This document shows positions 1 to 7,727 of a stretch of 35,861 bases of DNA, in pieces. The notes under the pieces are model-generated. The model was not told the origin of the DNA, ran no database searches, and was given only the letters and a program-made list of their open reading frames with translations. The number at the start of each line of letters is the position of its first letter. Within the stretch, counting starts at the first letter, position 1. Origin of the DNA: a virus; IMG/VR virus record IMGVR_UViG_3300046169_000031, positions 1 through 35,861 of that record. One strand, 5' to 3'. Position numbers and translations under genes: made by a program.

Positions 1-288
1 TCCTGTAATAGTCCAACCTGTTTCACCATCACTAAAATCACCATTAGTAATAAATTCATCACCTGTATAAGTCTTTACAGAGTGTACCCTTGCATTACTT
101 GTTGCAGTAGGTGTAAGTAGTATAGTAGCTTTGTCTAATAAATCATAACTATCTATATCAGAAACAACAGCTCTTGAATCAGCAAGATTCTCACTATACG
201 TTGACCTTCTTGCTAATTTTGATAACAAGCCACCTATTTCGTCAATAACTCCTTTTGCTACACTTAAAGCTATTCTTAATCCTAACAT
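1..288 (-). CDS. Tail fibre / receptor-binding protein, N-terminal part (cut by window edge)
   Basis: The frame opens with ATG at 288 (MLGLRIALSVAKG...) and is open to base 1, giving 96 residues. The visible end, EFITNGDFSDGETGWTITG, is the start of the same beta-sandwich module repeated in the gene at the right window edge (compare ELVTNGTFDTDSDW there). Base 1 ends a complete codon, and the right-edge frame begins with a complete codon at 35861, so on a circle both make one protein of about 835 residues. Residues 1-70 would be the virion-attachment end. It follows the 202-aa surface protein by 1 nt. The function as a fibre is inferred from module type and position. Confidence 0.75.
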   Translation of the reverse strand, partial: MLGLRIALSVAKGVIDEIGGLLSKLARRSTYSENLADSRAVVSDIDSYDLLDKATILLTPTATSNARVHSVKTYTGDEFITNGDFSDGETGWTITG

Positions 289-289
289 A

Positions 290-898
290 TTAATCTTCTG
301 TATATACTACTTCCATAGTAGCGTTAAACCTTGCTGTTGTTGCTTCTGCTGCACCTGCTGATATAGTAACGATAATAATATCTCCTGCTGAGAATGTTTG
401 AGTGCTACCCAAACCACCTGCCGAGAATACATCTGTTGTAGTATTACCACCACCAACTTCACTAGCTGTACTACCTAATTGAGTTAAGTCAATACCCGCA
501 GAACTTTCATCAACAGGAGTTCCTTTGTAAATTTTAAAGTTTAAAGTCTTACCACTTGTAGCAGCCACAACACCACCAAAAGCATTGATGTAACCATCTC
601 TAAGGCAGTATAGTTGTGCTTGTGCAACAGCATCTTGTGCATCAGCAGTAGCATCAGTTACTACCGTATCCCAAACGTGAGTAGAGTTACCTGAATATGT
701 AGGTGCATACTCATCAGTAGTACTTTTACTAAAGAAACCATTAACTCTAACGAAGTGAGTTCTTCTAAGGTTGTCATCTGCCCAAGCCAAAGCATTGCTA
801 CCATTCTTTGTAAGAACAGTATTAGCTGATGCTGTGCTAAAGTCCTTTGGAACGTGAAGCTGTGAGTTATCTAAACTACTATGTTCGTTACTAGCCAT
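290..898 (-). CDS. Virion surface/structural protein with HVPKDF N-terminal motif
   Basis: This 202-residue protein has no signal peptide or membrane segment. The N-terminus (LDNSQLHVPKDFSTASANTV, residues 9-28) resembles a motif that I associate with small structural proteins of marine phages. The rest is Ser/Thr/Gly-rich and beta-prone, with the ending MEVVYTED typical of a jelly-roll or fibre-like domain. It sits between a 91-aa structural gene and the fibre gene with 1-nt spacings, so it belongs to the late unit. A head fibre, decoration or tail-associated role is inferred; the exact function is not known. Confidence 0.6.
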   Translation of the reverse strand: MASNEHSSLDNSQLHVPKDFSTASANTVLTKNGSNALAWADDNLRRTHFVRVNGFFSKSTTDEYAPTYSGNSTHVWDTVVTDATADAQDAVAQAQLYCLRDGYINAFGGVVAATSGKTLNFKIYKGTPVDESSAGIDLTQLGSTASEVGGGNTTTDVFSAGGLGSTQTFSAGDIIIVTISAGAAEATTARFNATMEVVYTED

Positions 899-899
899 A

Positions 900-1175
900 C
901 TATCTTGTATATCCTATGCAAATACCGCTTGTTAATGTAATGTCCGTTATCTTACCCAAGAACAATGTAGTTCCCGCAGGTAGAGTTGTTTCTAAAGCAT
1001 CTTCACCTGTACAGCCTGTAACACGAATGTTTGCTATTACACTTTCCACAGGGAAATGTATGCAGTAGTAGCTTTTGTTTGATTGAGTGGCAGTAGTAAA
1101 TACTTCAACATCACCAACGGTGTGTCCTACCATTCTCATCAACGATTCATTATCATCTAAAAATCCTGTTGCCAT
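900..1175 (-). CDS. Small structural protein, function unknown
   Basis: This is a 91-residue, beta-prone protein (HFPVESVIANIRVTGCTGED, then TTLPAGTTLFLGKITDITLT) without signal peptide or membrane segment. The start at ATG 1175 is the first in frame and has an AT-rich leader (ATAAAATAAGATAAA) typical of Bacteroidota genes. It lies between the DUF5824 protein (11 nt upstream) and the HVPKDF protein (1 nt downstream). The pattern of a short beta-domain with a 'PAGTTLFGKITDITLTSG' ending is common in phage head-decoration or tail-collar proteins of this neighbourhood, but no family is assigned with confidence. Confidence 0.6.
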   Translation of the reverse strand: MATGFLDDNESLMRMVGHTVGDVEVFTTATQSNKSYYCIHFPVESVIANIRVTGCTGEDALETTLPAGTTLFLGKITDITLTSGICIGYTR

Positions 1176-1186
1176 TTTATCTTATT

Positions 1187-2029
1187 TTATTTGTTTCTAT
1201 CGTATGCCCAATTTTTTAAAGCAATATAGTTCTTGGAGTAAGGGCATTCTTTACTCACATCTTTGCCTTGTGGTTGTTTTATTGCTCTTGCAATATAAGC
1301 AATAGCTTTTCTAGCTTCAGTAGCATCGTTAGATGTCCAATCAGCTTTTTTCTTAGAAAGTAGTTTTAGGTTTCTGTTTATAGCATCTCTACCTAAACTA
1401 GCCTTTTTACTACATTTATTCTCAGACCATCTTTTTAATTCTGAGTAACTCATATTTACAGACTTCTTGTACTCTGTATATGTTTCATCAATCTCCTCTT
1501 GAGAGAAAGCGTTTTTAACGGACTTAATCTCAGAAACTAAATCACTCATCATCTCGTTGATTAAATCCATAAGGTCAAGTTGATTCTCGTCAAACTCATC
1601 GTAAGAGTTATATCCACCACCTCCGTGTTCTTTACCGCACATCCAAGAGCCATCGGGCATTTGGTGTTCCCAACCATCAGGACAATTAGGATTCTTTCTA
1701 GCGTTCTCCACATCCTCCATAGATTTTTTAGTTGGATGGTCTTTAGGTAGTAAATCAGTATCGTGTTTACCACTTCTGTACTTACCTTTCTTCATAGCAT
1801 AAAGAAAAGAATTTACACGAGCATATGCCCATTGCGAAGGTGTCATATTTGGTCTAACAGACTCAGGATTTGTTTCATAAGCACCCAAACCTCTTTCAAA
1901 GACCTTCTCTAACTTCTTCAAAGTAACCTTTGCATTCCAATCAAGGTTTAACTCCTTAATCTCCTCATTGTGGTCTTTGACCTTTTTCTCAAGACCTTTC
2001 TTTACCGTTTCTGTTACTGCGTTATCCAT
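1187..2029 (-). CDS. DUF5824-like phage protein (portal-adjacent)
   Basis: The protein has 280 residues. Residues 40-78 carry the hallmark LEKVFERGLGAYETNPESVR followed by PNMTPSQWAYARVNSFLYAM, which I recognise as the DUF5824 motif found in many phages, often next to portal or head genes. A Cys/Gly-rich stretch (CPDGWEHQMPDGSWMCGKEHGGGG, around 115-138) could bind metal. The C-terminal third is Lys-rich and helical and resembles DNA-binding linker proteins. The start at 2029 overlaps the upstream adaptor stop as TAATG, implying translational coupling. The biochemical role is unknown; a head-assembly or internal virion role is inferred from place. Confidence 0.7.
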   Translation of the reverse strand: MDNAVTETVKKGLEKKVKDHNEEIKELNLDWNAKVTLKKLEKVFERGLGAYETNPESVRPNMTPSQWAYARVNSFLYAMKKGKYRSGKHDTDLLPKDHPTKKSMEDVENARKNPNCPDGWEHQMPDGSWMCGKEHGGGGYNSYDEFDENQLDLMDLINEMMSDLVSEIKSVKNAFSQEEIDETYTEYKKSVNMSYSELKRWSENKCSKKASLGRDAINRNLKLLSKKKADWTSNDATEARKAIAYIARAIKQPQGKDVSKECPYSKNYIALKNWAYDRNK

Positions 2030-2560
2030 TAGTAGAATATTATTCCGTTCATCTTACTAGCTATATCCGTATCAGGCATAGAGCTATCTCCATCTTTACC
2101 ATACAAAGGATAGTTATTTACTTGGTCTTGATGTGTAATGTAAGCAATCATATCGTCAAGCAAAACTTGTGCCTTTCTAAATGTATCACTTTTCATTTGA
2201 TTAAATTGCTCTACATTTGCAGGTGTACTAAAATCGGATGAGTTAACAACTAAACCTGCCGATGTTGTATTGTACTGAATCTCATTCATTACCTCAAATC
2301 TAACAAACCAACATAAAGCAGGTCTAAGGTAGTATTGTAAAAGCATTGAGTTGGCTGCCGTAAGAGTTCCTGTGCTATCGTTCTGTATCTTTAGCTCCTC
2401 ATACATATCCAAACCAAGCTCAGGCTTAATGTGTGCAAGTTCAGCAATTTCAAGGATAGCATCGCTAATCAAAGCTGTATCTGTTGCTTGATTAGTAAAC
2501 GCAGTAGATATAACCTCTGAAGGCTGTTACAAACTTATCGTATTGTCTTACATTAGCCAT
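2029..2560 (-). CDS. Head-tail adaptor (DUF6712-like), frame-disrupted
   Basis: Most of the protein reads as 147 codons below 2472 (ISDAILEIAELAHIKPELGL, then LLQYYLRPALCWFVRFEVMN), a pattern like the DUF6712 head-tail connector of Bacteroidota phages. No credible start precedes it in that frame. A good ATG at 2560, overlapping the portal stop by 8 nt, reads MANVRQYDKFVTAF and then hits a stop, while the other frame upstream supplies SEVISTAFTNQATDTAL. Skipping one base near 2515-2530 joins both into about 176 residues. The total length of 532 nt is 3n+1, as expected for one surplus base. Either an assembly indel or a real mutation explains it. Confidence 0.65.
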
Positions 2561-3845
2561 TCTCTTGTTCTCTTTGTACGGTTATTGTTTGTCTGTCTGA
2601 TATAAGTAATTCACCATCAGGAATATCAGGCAAGTCTTTATTAAGCATTGCTCTTTGCTCATTGATAGTCAATACTTGTTTAGGGTCAATATCTGCAAGG
2701 AATGAGATAGGTGGTTCGTAAGCTACCGTAAGGTCACTTGTATCAATACCCATCTCTGCATTTATAACTCTTTTAATCGGCTCTAGCAAGATATTAGTAG
2801 TATCTCTAATAACTGTACTCATAGCTAAGTCATAAGCTATTCTAATCTCGCTACCCGTATTGTTCATCTTACCCGATGATACGATACCACTCAAGGCAGG
2901 TTGCCATCTGTGAGCGGTAATTATGTTTTGGTCGGTTAACTTCTGTAAATCTAAGAAGTCACCATCTTCCTTGTTGGAGATAATCTGAACGTCAGTTCCT
3001 CGACTATCTTCTCCATTCTTTACAAGGAATAATATCTTTGAGTTGTTACCGCTACCTGTTAGTGTTTCTTTAGCAGTTTCAACAAACTTTTCGGCTTCTG
3101 ATTCGCCAAAGTCACCGTTAACGGTAACAATAGCGGAAGGACTAAATCCATTCTTAAATGATGTGTGGTTAAATTTACCAATCTCATAGTCTATTGCTAT
3201 GTGTTCCAATGCAGCCACATAGTCAGGTAAACCATAAAAGTTAAATGTACTTTCATAGTCCTTGTAGTGTATAATAAAACTGCTGTTAGAAATCTGTGGG
3301 TAAACAGGTATTCTTTGAGTTTTCTCTTTGTTCTTTCTGTAATTAGACCAATCAGAGTTGAAGTAAACGTACTTCTTGTTTTTAGAAACCCTAGCTGTTG
3401 AAGCATCTTTATGATAGAAGTTTACACCACCATCATATATAACACCTTCTAAGAAAGCGTTACCATAAGTATAGTAGTCGTCAGCAAGTTTCTTAAAACA
3501 ATCCTTTAGGCTTTCTCCATTAGCATTTACATCTTCTATAAAACCACTTAGAGTTTCATTGTCAGTAATAAAGCCACCACCCGTAGTGAATGTAGTTTTC
3601 TGTGCTAATACAGACCTGTGAGTAGAAGATTGTCTTTTTAGTTCAGCTAAGTATTGAGGGAATAAGTTATCCTTACCAAAAGGAATAAAGTCCTCTCTTA
3701 GTCTGTCTAAATCCTTAACCTCAGTATCTACCGTAGGGGTAGATAAGTTTACAAAAGCATACTTAGTATTAAAACTACTCTTTGTCGGAGTTGTCTTTAC
3801 TTGATTCTTCTTTTGCTTTTGCTTTGGTTTTCTTTGGTTTTGCAT
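2553..3845 (-). CDS. Portal protein
   Basis: At 430 residues it has the usual length for a dodecameric siphovirus portal, through which DNA enters and leaves the capsid. A basic, low-complexity N-terminus (residues 1-25) precedes the core. Portal-like features are FIPFGKDNLFPQYLAELKRQ (51-70), the DYYTYGNAFLEG segment, SFIIHYKDYESTFNFYGLPD, IISNKEDGDFLDLQKLTDQN and the helix ending RWQPALSGIVSSGKMNNTGS. The last two resemble the stem/wing segment of HK97/PBSX-type portals. Its first 24 codons overlap the preceding 66-aa gene. It lies downstream of the capsid gene, the reverse of the common terL-portal-protease-capsid order. Confidence 0.85.
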   Translation of the reverse strand: MQNQRKPKQKQKKNQVKTTPTKSSFNTKYAFVNLSTPTVDTEVKDLDRLREDFIPFGKDNLFPQYLAELKRQSSTHRSVLAQKTTFTTGGGFITDNETLSGFIEDVNANGESLKDCFKKLADDYYTYGNAFLEGVIYDGGVNFYHKDASTARVSKNKKYVYFNSDWSNYRKNKEKTQRIPVYPQISNSSFIIHYKDYESTFNFYGLPDYVAALEHIAIDYEIGKFNHTSFKNGFSPSAIVTVNGDFGESEAEKFVETAKETLTGSGNNSKILFLVKNGEDSRGTDVQIISNKEDGDFLDLQKLTDQNIITAHRWQPALSGIVSSGKMNNTGSEIRIAYDLAMSTVIRDTTNILLEPIKRVINAEMGIDTSDLTVAYEPPISFLADIDPKQVLTINEQRAMLNKDLPDIPDGELLISDRQTITVQREQENG

Positions 3846-3975
3846 CTTCTTTGCTTACAAAATTAGTAAATCCCAAGTCATAAACTTTCTTTAGTTCAGC
3901 TTGAGTTGCTCCTGCCCACATAACTTTAAATCCGTTAAAAACAGTAAGCCCTTCTTTCAGTTTTGATTTATACAT
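3775..3975 (-). CDS. Small head-module protein, unknown function
   Basis: I start this at ATG 3975 (MYKSKLKEGLTVFNG) rather than an upstream codon in the terminator, giving 66 residues. It has a short folded part (FKVMWAGATQAELKKVYDLG) resembling the small proteins placed before portal or capsid genes of Bacteroidota phages, then a Lys/Glu-rich tail. The gene overlaps the portal start by 71 nt in another frame. A TATACTTG promoter-like box lies 4 nt before the ATG, directly after a hairpin terminator, so this may be the first gene of a portal-led transcript with a leaderless start. Confidence 0.6.
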   Translation of the reverse strand: MYKSKLKEGLTVFNGFKVMWAGATQAELKKVYDLGFTNFVSKEDAKPKKTKAKAKEESSKDNSDKE

Positions 3976-3979
3976 ACTG

Positions 3980-3987
3980 CAAGTATA
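3980..3987 (-). promoter_or_regulatory. Promoter-like box before the portal unit
   Basis: TATACTTG ends 4 nt before ATG 3975 and directly follows a terminator hairpin. Confidence 0.5.
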
Positions 3988-3997
3988 ATAAAAAAAG

Positions 3998-4028
3998 AAG
4001 GAAAGGGCAAATGCCCTAACCATTCCTT
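3998..4028 (-). terminator. Terminator after the tail tube gene
   Basis: AGGGCA-aa-TGCCCT (4004-4017) is a perfect hairpin, extended by AAGGAA (3998-4003) and TTCCTT (4023-4028). The minus-strand transcript then has CTTTTTTTATTAT. A TATACTTG box (3980-3987) follows at once. Confidence 0.75.
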
Positions 4029-4040
4029 TTTAGTTAAATA

Positions 4041-4607
4041 TTAAGATAAGGTAACTGTTCCTGATGATTGATTAACAGTAACTGTACTTGTTACAATTCT
4101 TGGAAGCTCACCTGAACTACAAGAGATTGTTACAGTAACACCGTTTTCTTCACCAAGTGCTGCACCTGTTCCACCTTCGATAGAAGTCAATGTAGCATAC
4201 ATTTGTGAAGCAAAAGCATTAACTCCTGTTTCGTGTCCGTAAGCCTCACTAATACCTACACAGTATTTGTTGTCATTATGGTCAACTACTACTGCTGCAA
4301 GTCTTTTACCTAGCAAATCTTGTAGGTTGCTAAAATGCTCAGTTGAGCAGTTAGGAACATAAAAAGATATAGTATGCTCAAACATAACAACACCATTTTC
4401 TTTAGAGCCGCTTGTAGATAAAGAACCTGTACCTTGTTTAAGGTCAAAGTTAGCTAAATCCTCAGATTGTGCTAAAGCAACACCGTGAACATCAGTAGTA
4501 TTACTAAATGTAGGAGTTAACTTATCCAACTCACAAAGCGCAATGTGTCTTAGACCACCTCTTTTTTCAATATCAGAGTTGACTACAACTAAATTTTCTA
4601 TTGCCAT
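4041..4607 (-). CDS. Major tail tube protein
   Basis: The protein has 188 residues. Its core (GVVMFEHTISFYVPNCSTEH, then RLAAVVVDHNDNKYCVGISE) matches the pattern of tail-tube proteins of Bacteroidota phages, in which a beta-barrel with a long hairpin polymerises into the tail lumen. The C-terminus (VTVTISCSSGELP...TVTVNQSSGTVTLS) looks like a short Ig-like add-on that would decorate the tube. It stands alone between two hairpin terminators (4637-4656 upstream, 4004-4017 downstream), which suggests separate dosage control, as expected for a high-copy structural protein. The assignment is by pattern; a head-decoration role is the alternative. Confidence 0.65.
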   Translation of the reverse strand: MAIENLVVVNSDIEKRGGLRHIALCELDKLTPTFSNTTDVHGVALAQSEDLANFDLKQGTGSLSTSGSKENGVVMFEHTISFYVPNCSTEHFSNLQDLLGKRLAAVVVDHNDNKYCVGISEAYGHETGVNAFASQMYATLTSIEGGTGAALGEENGVTVTISCSSGELPRIVTSTVTVNQSSGTVTLS

Positions 4608-4636
4608 TTTATTATTATTTAAAAGTTAAAAATTAA

Positions 4637-4656
4637 GGGGGAGTATTTCATCCCCC
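4637..4656 (-). terminator. Terminator after the capsid gene
   Basis: GGGGGA (4637-4642) pairs perfectly with TCCCCC (4651-4656) around an 8-nt loop. On the minus strand it is followed by a T-rich run (TTAATTTTTAACTTTT). It separates the capsid gene from the tail tube gene. Confidence 0.8.
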
Positions 4657-4670
4657 ATTAATTGAATTAA

Positions 4671-5690
4671 TTACGATATAGCATTAGGAGTGTAATATAC
4701 AGCTAGTTTAGGGTCTTTCAACGCTACACCAACCATATAAGCAACTCTAAAGCGATATGCTTTGTTATCCATAGAATACCATTGCTCAACAGAGTTCTCA
4801 TCGAAGTCAGTACCTACAACAAAAGCATCTTTTGTAGTTAGTAAAGCTCTGTGAGTTTCAGCAGCAGCAGTACAACCGTTGATTTCTGCAACATCAGCAG
4901 CGATTGCTACATCCCAATCTCTACGTACAATGATAGGAATACCTCTGTAAGTTAAGTTAGGAACACCGTTAACCATAGCACCGTAACCTGCAGCAGCAAA
5001 GCTAGAAGATTCTAAAGTTGAAGCCATATAGTCATCAGCGATATCACCTGATACAAAGAATACGTGATTTCCTGCTTCTAATAATTCAGGAGCAGCAGAA
5101 TCATAAAGACCTTGCATAATTTTAAGACCATTACCCGCTACTAAAGCAGCATCGTCAGCCTGTGTAGTTAAACCACTATATTCTCTTGTTAATGCAGTTG
5201 CACCCGCTTCTTTAGCTACTTGGAAGATACCATCATAGATACCGTAGTCAGCATCAGCTTCAGCAACATCTGACAACCATAGTTGACGATTGAAGTCAGC
5301 CTTTACGCCTTGTCCGATTAAGTCAAGAAGAATGCTCTTAACAACAGAACCCTCAACATTATCAAACTCGTGTCCGTCACGCATTAATTGACCTTTCATC
5401 TTATTGAAAAGCTCGTTTGCTCTAAACTCAATCTCAGCTTCTACACGAGAAGGAGTGATTGTAATTGTAGCACCTTTATCTCCACTACTTTCAGCAGAGA
5501 AAGCACCGTTTGTGAAAGCCTTTGTAATCTTTCCTAATTGATTGAACTTGTCAATCACAGTAGTACCTTTAATGTTAGGTAATACTTCCATATATTGCAT
5601 ATAATCCTGACCCATAAAGATAGGTTGGATGATTGCTCTGTTTACATCATACTGCTCAACAGTTGGTAAACTTGTTAATTCTAAAGCCAT
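4671..5690 (-). CDS. Major capsid protein, HK97 fold
   Basis: At 339 residues it has the standard length for a processed or scaffold-assisted HK97-fold capsid subunit. Visible features are the N-arm (MALELTSLPTVEQYDVNRAI), the long spine-helix region RVEAEIEFRANELFNKMKGQ, VFFVSGDIADDYMASTLESS, the P-domain/A-domain passage NLTYRGIPIIVRRDWDVAIA and the C-terminal strand RFRVAYMVGVALKDPKLAVY. It is 17 nt downstream of the protease-scaffold gene and is followed by a strong GC-rich hairpin terminator. That is the expected neighbourhood for capsid genes, and the terminator would let capsid be made in excess. Confidence 0.9.
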   Translation of the reverse strand: MALELTSLPTVEQYDVNRAIIQPIFMGQDYMQYMEVLPNIKGTTVIDKFNQLGKITKAFTNGAFSAESSGDKGATITITPSRVEAEIEFRANELFNKMKGQLMRDGHEFDNVEGSVVKSILLDLIGQGVKADFNRQLWLSDVAEADADYGIYDGIFQVAKEAGATALTREYSGLTTQADDAALVAGNGLKIMQGLYDSAAPELLEAGNHVFFVSGDIADDYMASTLESSSFAAAGYGAMVNGVPNLTYRGIPIIVRRDWDVAIAADVAEINGCTAAAETHRALLTTKDAFVVGTDFDENSVEQWYSMDNKAYRFRVAYMVGVALKDPKLAVYYTPNAIS

Positions 5691-5707
5691 ATTATATTAT
5701 TTATTAA

Positions 5708-6085
5708 TTATTTTAAAATTGATTTAGCAAAAGCATCCCAAGCGTTAACTACAACATCACTTTCGTTGATTGCAGGGTCGCTTTCTACTTCTACATTAGT
5801 TTCGGTAGCTTCTAATTTTGCTAGTTTTGCTTCCATATCAGCAACCTTGTTAGTTAAGTCAGCAATAGTGCCTTCTTTCTCACCAACAAGACCTGCTAAT
5901 TCTTCTTTTTCTTCACGTAAAGAGTTAGCGTTTTCTTCTAGCTCTTCTAGCTTATTAACGATAACCTCATTGTCAGAAATAGAAACAGAAACTTCTTCAG
6001 CAGGAGTAGAAACATTCTCTCCTTTTACAGCGTTTAAGATTTCTTCTTTAACACCGTTGAACCAAGTTTTTAATTCTTCAGTCAT
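5708..6085 (-). CDS. Nested scaffold protein (internal in-frame start)
   Basis: Met210 of the protease gene (ATG at 6085) begins MTEELKTWFNGVKEEILNAV and continues as an acidic coiled coil (LEELEENANSLREEKEELAG) of 125 residues, like a capsid scaffolding protein. The DNA just before it is a run of AAT codons and A-rich sequence (6086-6115), the type of leader seen before other start codons in this genome. The protease/nested-scaffold layout is well known from lambda C/Nu3. That translation starts here is inferred from base composition and domain boundary. Confidence 0.6.
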   Translation of the reverse strand: MTEELKTWFNGVKEEILNAVKGENVSTPAEEVSVSISDNEVIVNKLEELEENANSLREEKEELAGLVGEKEGTIADLTNKVADMEAKLAKLEATETNVEVESDPAINESDVVVNAWDAFAKSILK

Positions 6086-6712
6086 TTTAATTGATTTATT
6101 ATTATTATTTAATTTCAATTTATCATTGACCTCTTTCTCGTTTACGTTAGTAAATTTAGAAAGGTCAAAAGATGCAGCAACTTTCATAGGAGCAGTAATT
6201 GTATCTACAAATCCATATTCCATTGCTTCTTCACTTGACAACCAAGTTTCCTTATCCATCATATCCGAAAGTTGTTTAGTCGTTAGGCTAGACTTCTTAG
6301 AATATATCTCAATAATTTCATTCTTAATTTTGTCAAGTAAGTCAGCAGTTTTACGCATATCTCCTGCTTCTCCTGCCGATTGTCCAAATGGGTTATGAAT
6401 CATAAAGAATCCGTTTTCTGACATCTCTATGTTATCCCCTGCCATTGCTATGACAGTAGATATAGAAGCAGCCAAGCCTTCAATCTTTATGTTTACATAC
6501 CCATTGTGAGAACGTAAAGTATTGTAAATAGCTAAACCATCAAACACACTACCACCAACAGAGTTGATACGTAATGTGATGTCAGCAGTTCCAACAGCTT
6601 TTACTTCCTCTATAAAGTTTTTAGCAGATGTTCCATAGTCACCTATCTCATCATAGATAGATATTTCTACGCTATTATCTGCTTTGTTTTCTATTGAATA
6701 CCATTTGTTCAT
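5708..6712 (-). CDS. Head maturation protease (ClpP/S14-like) fused to scaffold
   Basis: This 334-residue protein has two parts. Residues 1-185 are a ClpP-fold serine protease: LRINSVGGSVFDGLAIYNTL, the nucleophile loop IEGLAASISTVIAMAGD with Ser83, and GFFMIHNPFGQSAGEAGDMR with His106, then the WLSSEEAMEYGFVDTI segment. Residues 210-334 form a Glu-rich coiled coil typical of capsid scaffolds. The junction is an Asn/Lys-rich linker (LKLNNNNKSIK) whose DNA is an AT-rich translation-start-like tract, so an internal start could release the scaffold alone. The gene precedes the capsid gene by 17 nt. A TAAATTTG promoter box ends 4 nt before the ATG. Confidence 0.88.
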   Translation of the reverse strand: MNKWYSIENKADNSVEISIYDEIGDYGTSAKNFIEEVKAVGTADITLRINSVGGSVFDGLAIYNTLRSHNGYVNIKIEGLAASISTVIAMAGDNIEMSENGFFMIHNPFGQSAGEAGDMRKTADLLDKIKNEIIEIYSKKSSLTTKQLSDMMDKETWLSSEEAMEYGFVDTITAPMKVAASFDLSKFTNVNEKEVNDKLKLNNNNKSIKMTEELKTWFNGVKEEILNAVKGENVSTPAEEVSVSISDNEVIVNKLEELEENANSLREEKEELAGLVGEKEGTIADLTNKVADMEAKLAKLEATETNVEVESDPAINESDVVVNAWDAFAKSILK

Positions 6713-6716
6713 TTTG

Positions 6717-6754
6717 CAAATTTAATAATTAATATATCATATCTTTCGCAGAAA
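6717..6754 (-). promoter_or_regulatory. Late promoter, head module
   Basis: TAAATTTG (6717-6724) ends 4 nt before ATG 6712. Upstream CTGCGA-AAGATA and ATATTAAT match the tail-module promoter at 18643. No TTTG element at -33, so an activator may be needed. Confidence 0.6.
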
Positions 6755-6762
6755 TGGGGTAA

Positions 6763-7080
6763 TCACCTAATATTGTAGTCCTTGTTGAATTTACGCTTGT
6801 GCTTATACATAATGTTCTGAATGGTTCTTTCTGATACATCATACTTAATGGATATGTCCATATATGTAAATGTGTAGTTACCATTGTTAGATTCCAATAC
6901 CTTGTCAAAATCTCTTATTATCATATAATCCCTTAGCTTTCTTGGCTCGATAAGACCTTTCTCTGATAGATGGTTTAGGACATTCTTTATTCCTGCCTCC
7001 TCAGAGTATCGCACCTTGACTTCATTGTATATAAGCTCTATGAACTCATTGACAATATCGGCACTATTCTGTCTTATCAT
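6763..7080 (-). CDS. Small HTH protein within the late region
   Basis: I start this at ATG 7080 (MIRQNSADIVNEFIELIYNE), giving 105 residues; a TTG two codons upstream lies in the promoter box. The C-terminal third (YMDISIKYDVSERTIQNIMY) is a clear helix-turn-helix with the SERT-type turn of sigma-factor-like or Mor/C-like regulators. It is the only regulator-like gene inside the structural block, placed between tape measure and head protease and directly upstream of the late promoter at 6717-6760. A role in switching on head genes is an inference from that position. A TATATTTG box ends 3 nt before its ATG. Confidence 0.65.
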   Translation of the reverse strand: MIRQNSADIVNEFIELIYNEVKVRYSEEAGIKNVLNHLSEKGLIEPRKLRDYMIIRDFDKVLESNNGNYTFTYMDISIKYDVSERTIQNIMYKHKRKFNKDYNIR

Positions 7081-7083
7081 ACG

Positions 7084-7091
7084 CAAATATA
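7084..7091 (-). promoter_or_regulatory. Promoter-like box before the late HTH gene
   Basis: TATATTTG ends 3 nt before ATG 7080, the same close spacing as at the other late genes. It overlaps the end of the tape measure region. Confidence 0.5.
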
Positions 7092-7727
7092 CTAAAAAGT
7101 AGCCTGACTTTCAATAGCAGATATTCTATTCTGCACCTCTGTCATATCACTTTCTACGATTACAACCTTAGAACTTCCCATTCCTCCGCTTACTAATTGT
7201 TGTGCTGACCTTAGCTCTCCACCCATAGCAAACTTCTCTCCACTATTGAGTAAACCACCATCAGCGAACTTTACACCATTACCATTGTAGCTGTTTATAG
7301 CTGATAGCATAGGTCTAAACATACTTGTTGATTTCTTGTTGATAATTGCTTCACCGCCTTCAGCTTCGTGTATTCTACCACCAACTCTAAATTTAACACC
7401 ACCATTAGCGTGTGAGTTACCTTGAAACATACCACCTCTTGTAAGTCCGCCTTGTTCAAATTTAACATCTGTTTCTGTATCAAAATTACCGCCTGATGCT
7501 CCTTGACCACCGCTAGTTAACTGCTTTAAGTTTAAACCAACAGAAGCAAAAGAAGCGACTAATGCAATTATGTTAGCTATTTTTAAGTACCAAGGTGAAT
7601 CAGCAGCCATATCAGTTACAGCTTCTACTGCGTTCATAGCGATATTAACACTAGATGCTAATGCAGCAGCTTGTGATATTTTAATACCTAGCTTCTTTAA
7701 TCTTGTTGTTTTCACCTTCAGCTTCAC
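7092..7727 (-). CDS. Tape measure protein, C-terminal fragment (frame-disrupted)
   Basis: This 211-codon stretch opens with a GTG and is the typical C-terminus of Bacteroidota tape measure proteins: a hydrophobic helical region (IANIIALVASFASVGLNLKQ, residues 50-69), then Gly-rich repeats around SHANGGVKFRVGGRIHEAEG and EAIINKKSTSMFRPMLSAIN. Between the upstream tape measure stop (7724) and this frame, the third frame encodes GEAEGENNKIKEA, the expected linker. So the intact protein probably reads through two frame changes in 7685-7730. I read it as one gene split by indels, with a full product near 950 residues. Confidence 0.7.
   Translation of the reverse strand: MKLKVKTTRLKKLGIKISQAAALASSVNIAMNAVEAVTDMAADSPWYLKIANIIALVASFASVGLNLKQLTSGGQGASGGNFDTETDVKFEQGGLTRGGMFQGNSHANGGVKFRVGGRIHEAEGGEAIINKKSTSMFRPMLSAINSYNGNGVKFADGGLLNSGEKFAMGGELRSAQQLVSGGMGSSKVVIVESDMTEVQNRISAIESQATF

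Noticed and set aside
5766-6398. Plus-strand frame of 210 codons opposite the protease gene
   Set aside because: It is a Ser-rich mirror of the coiled-coil scaffold and has no start region; the minus-strand protease is clear.
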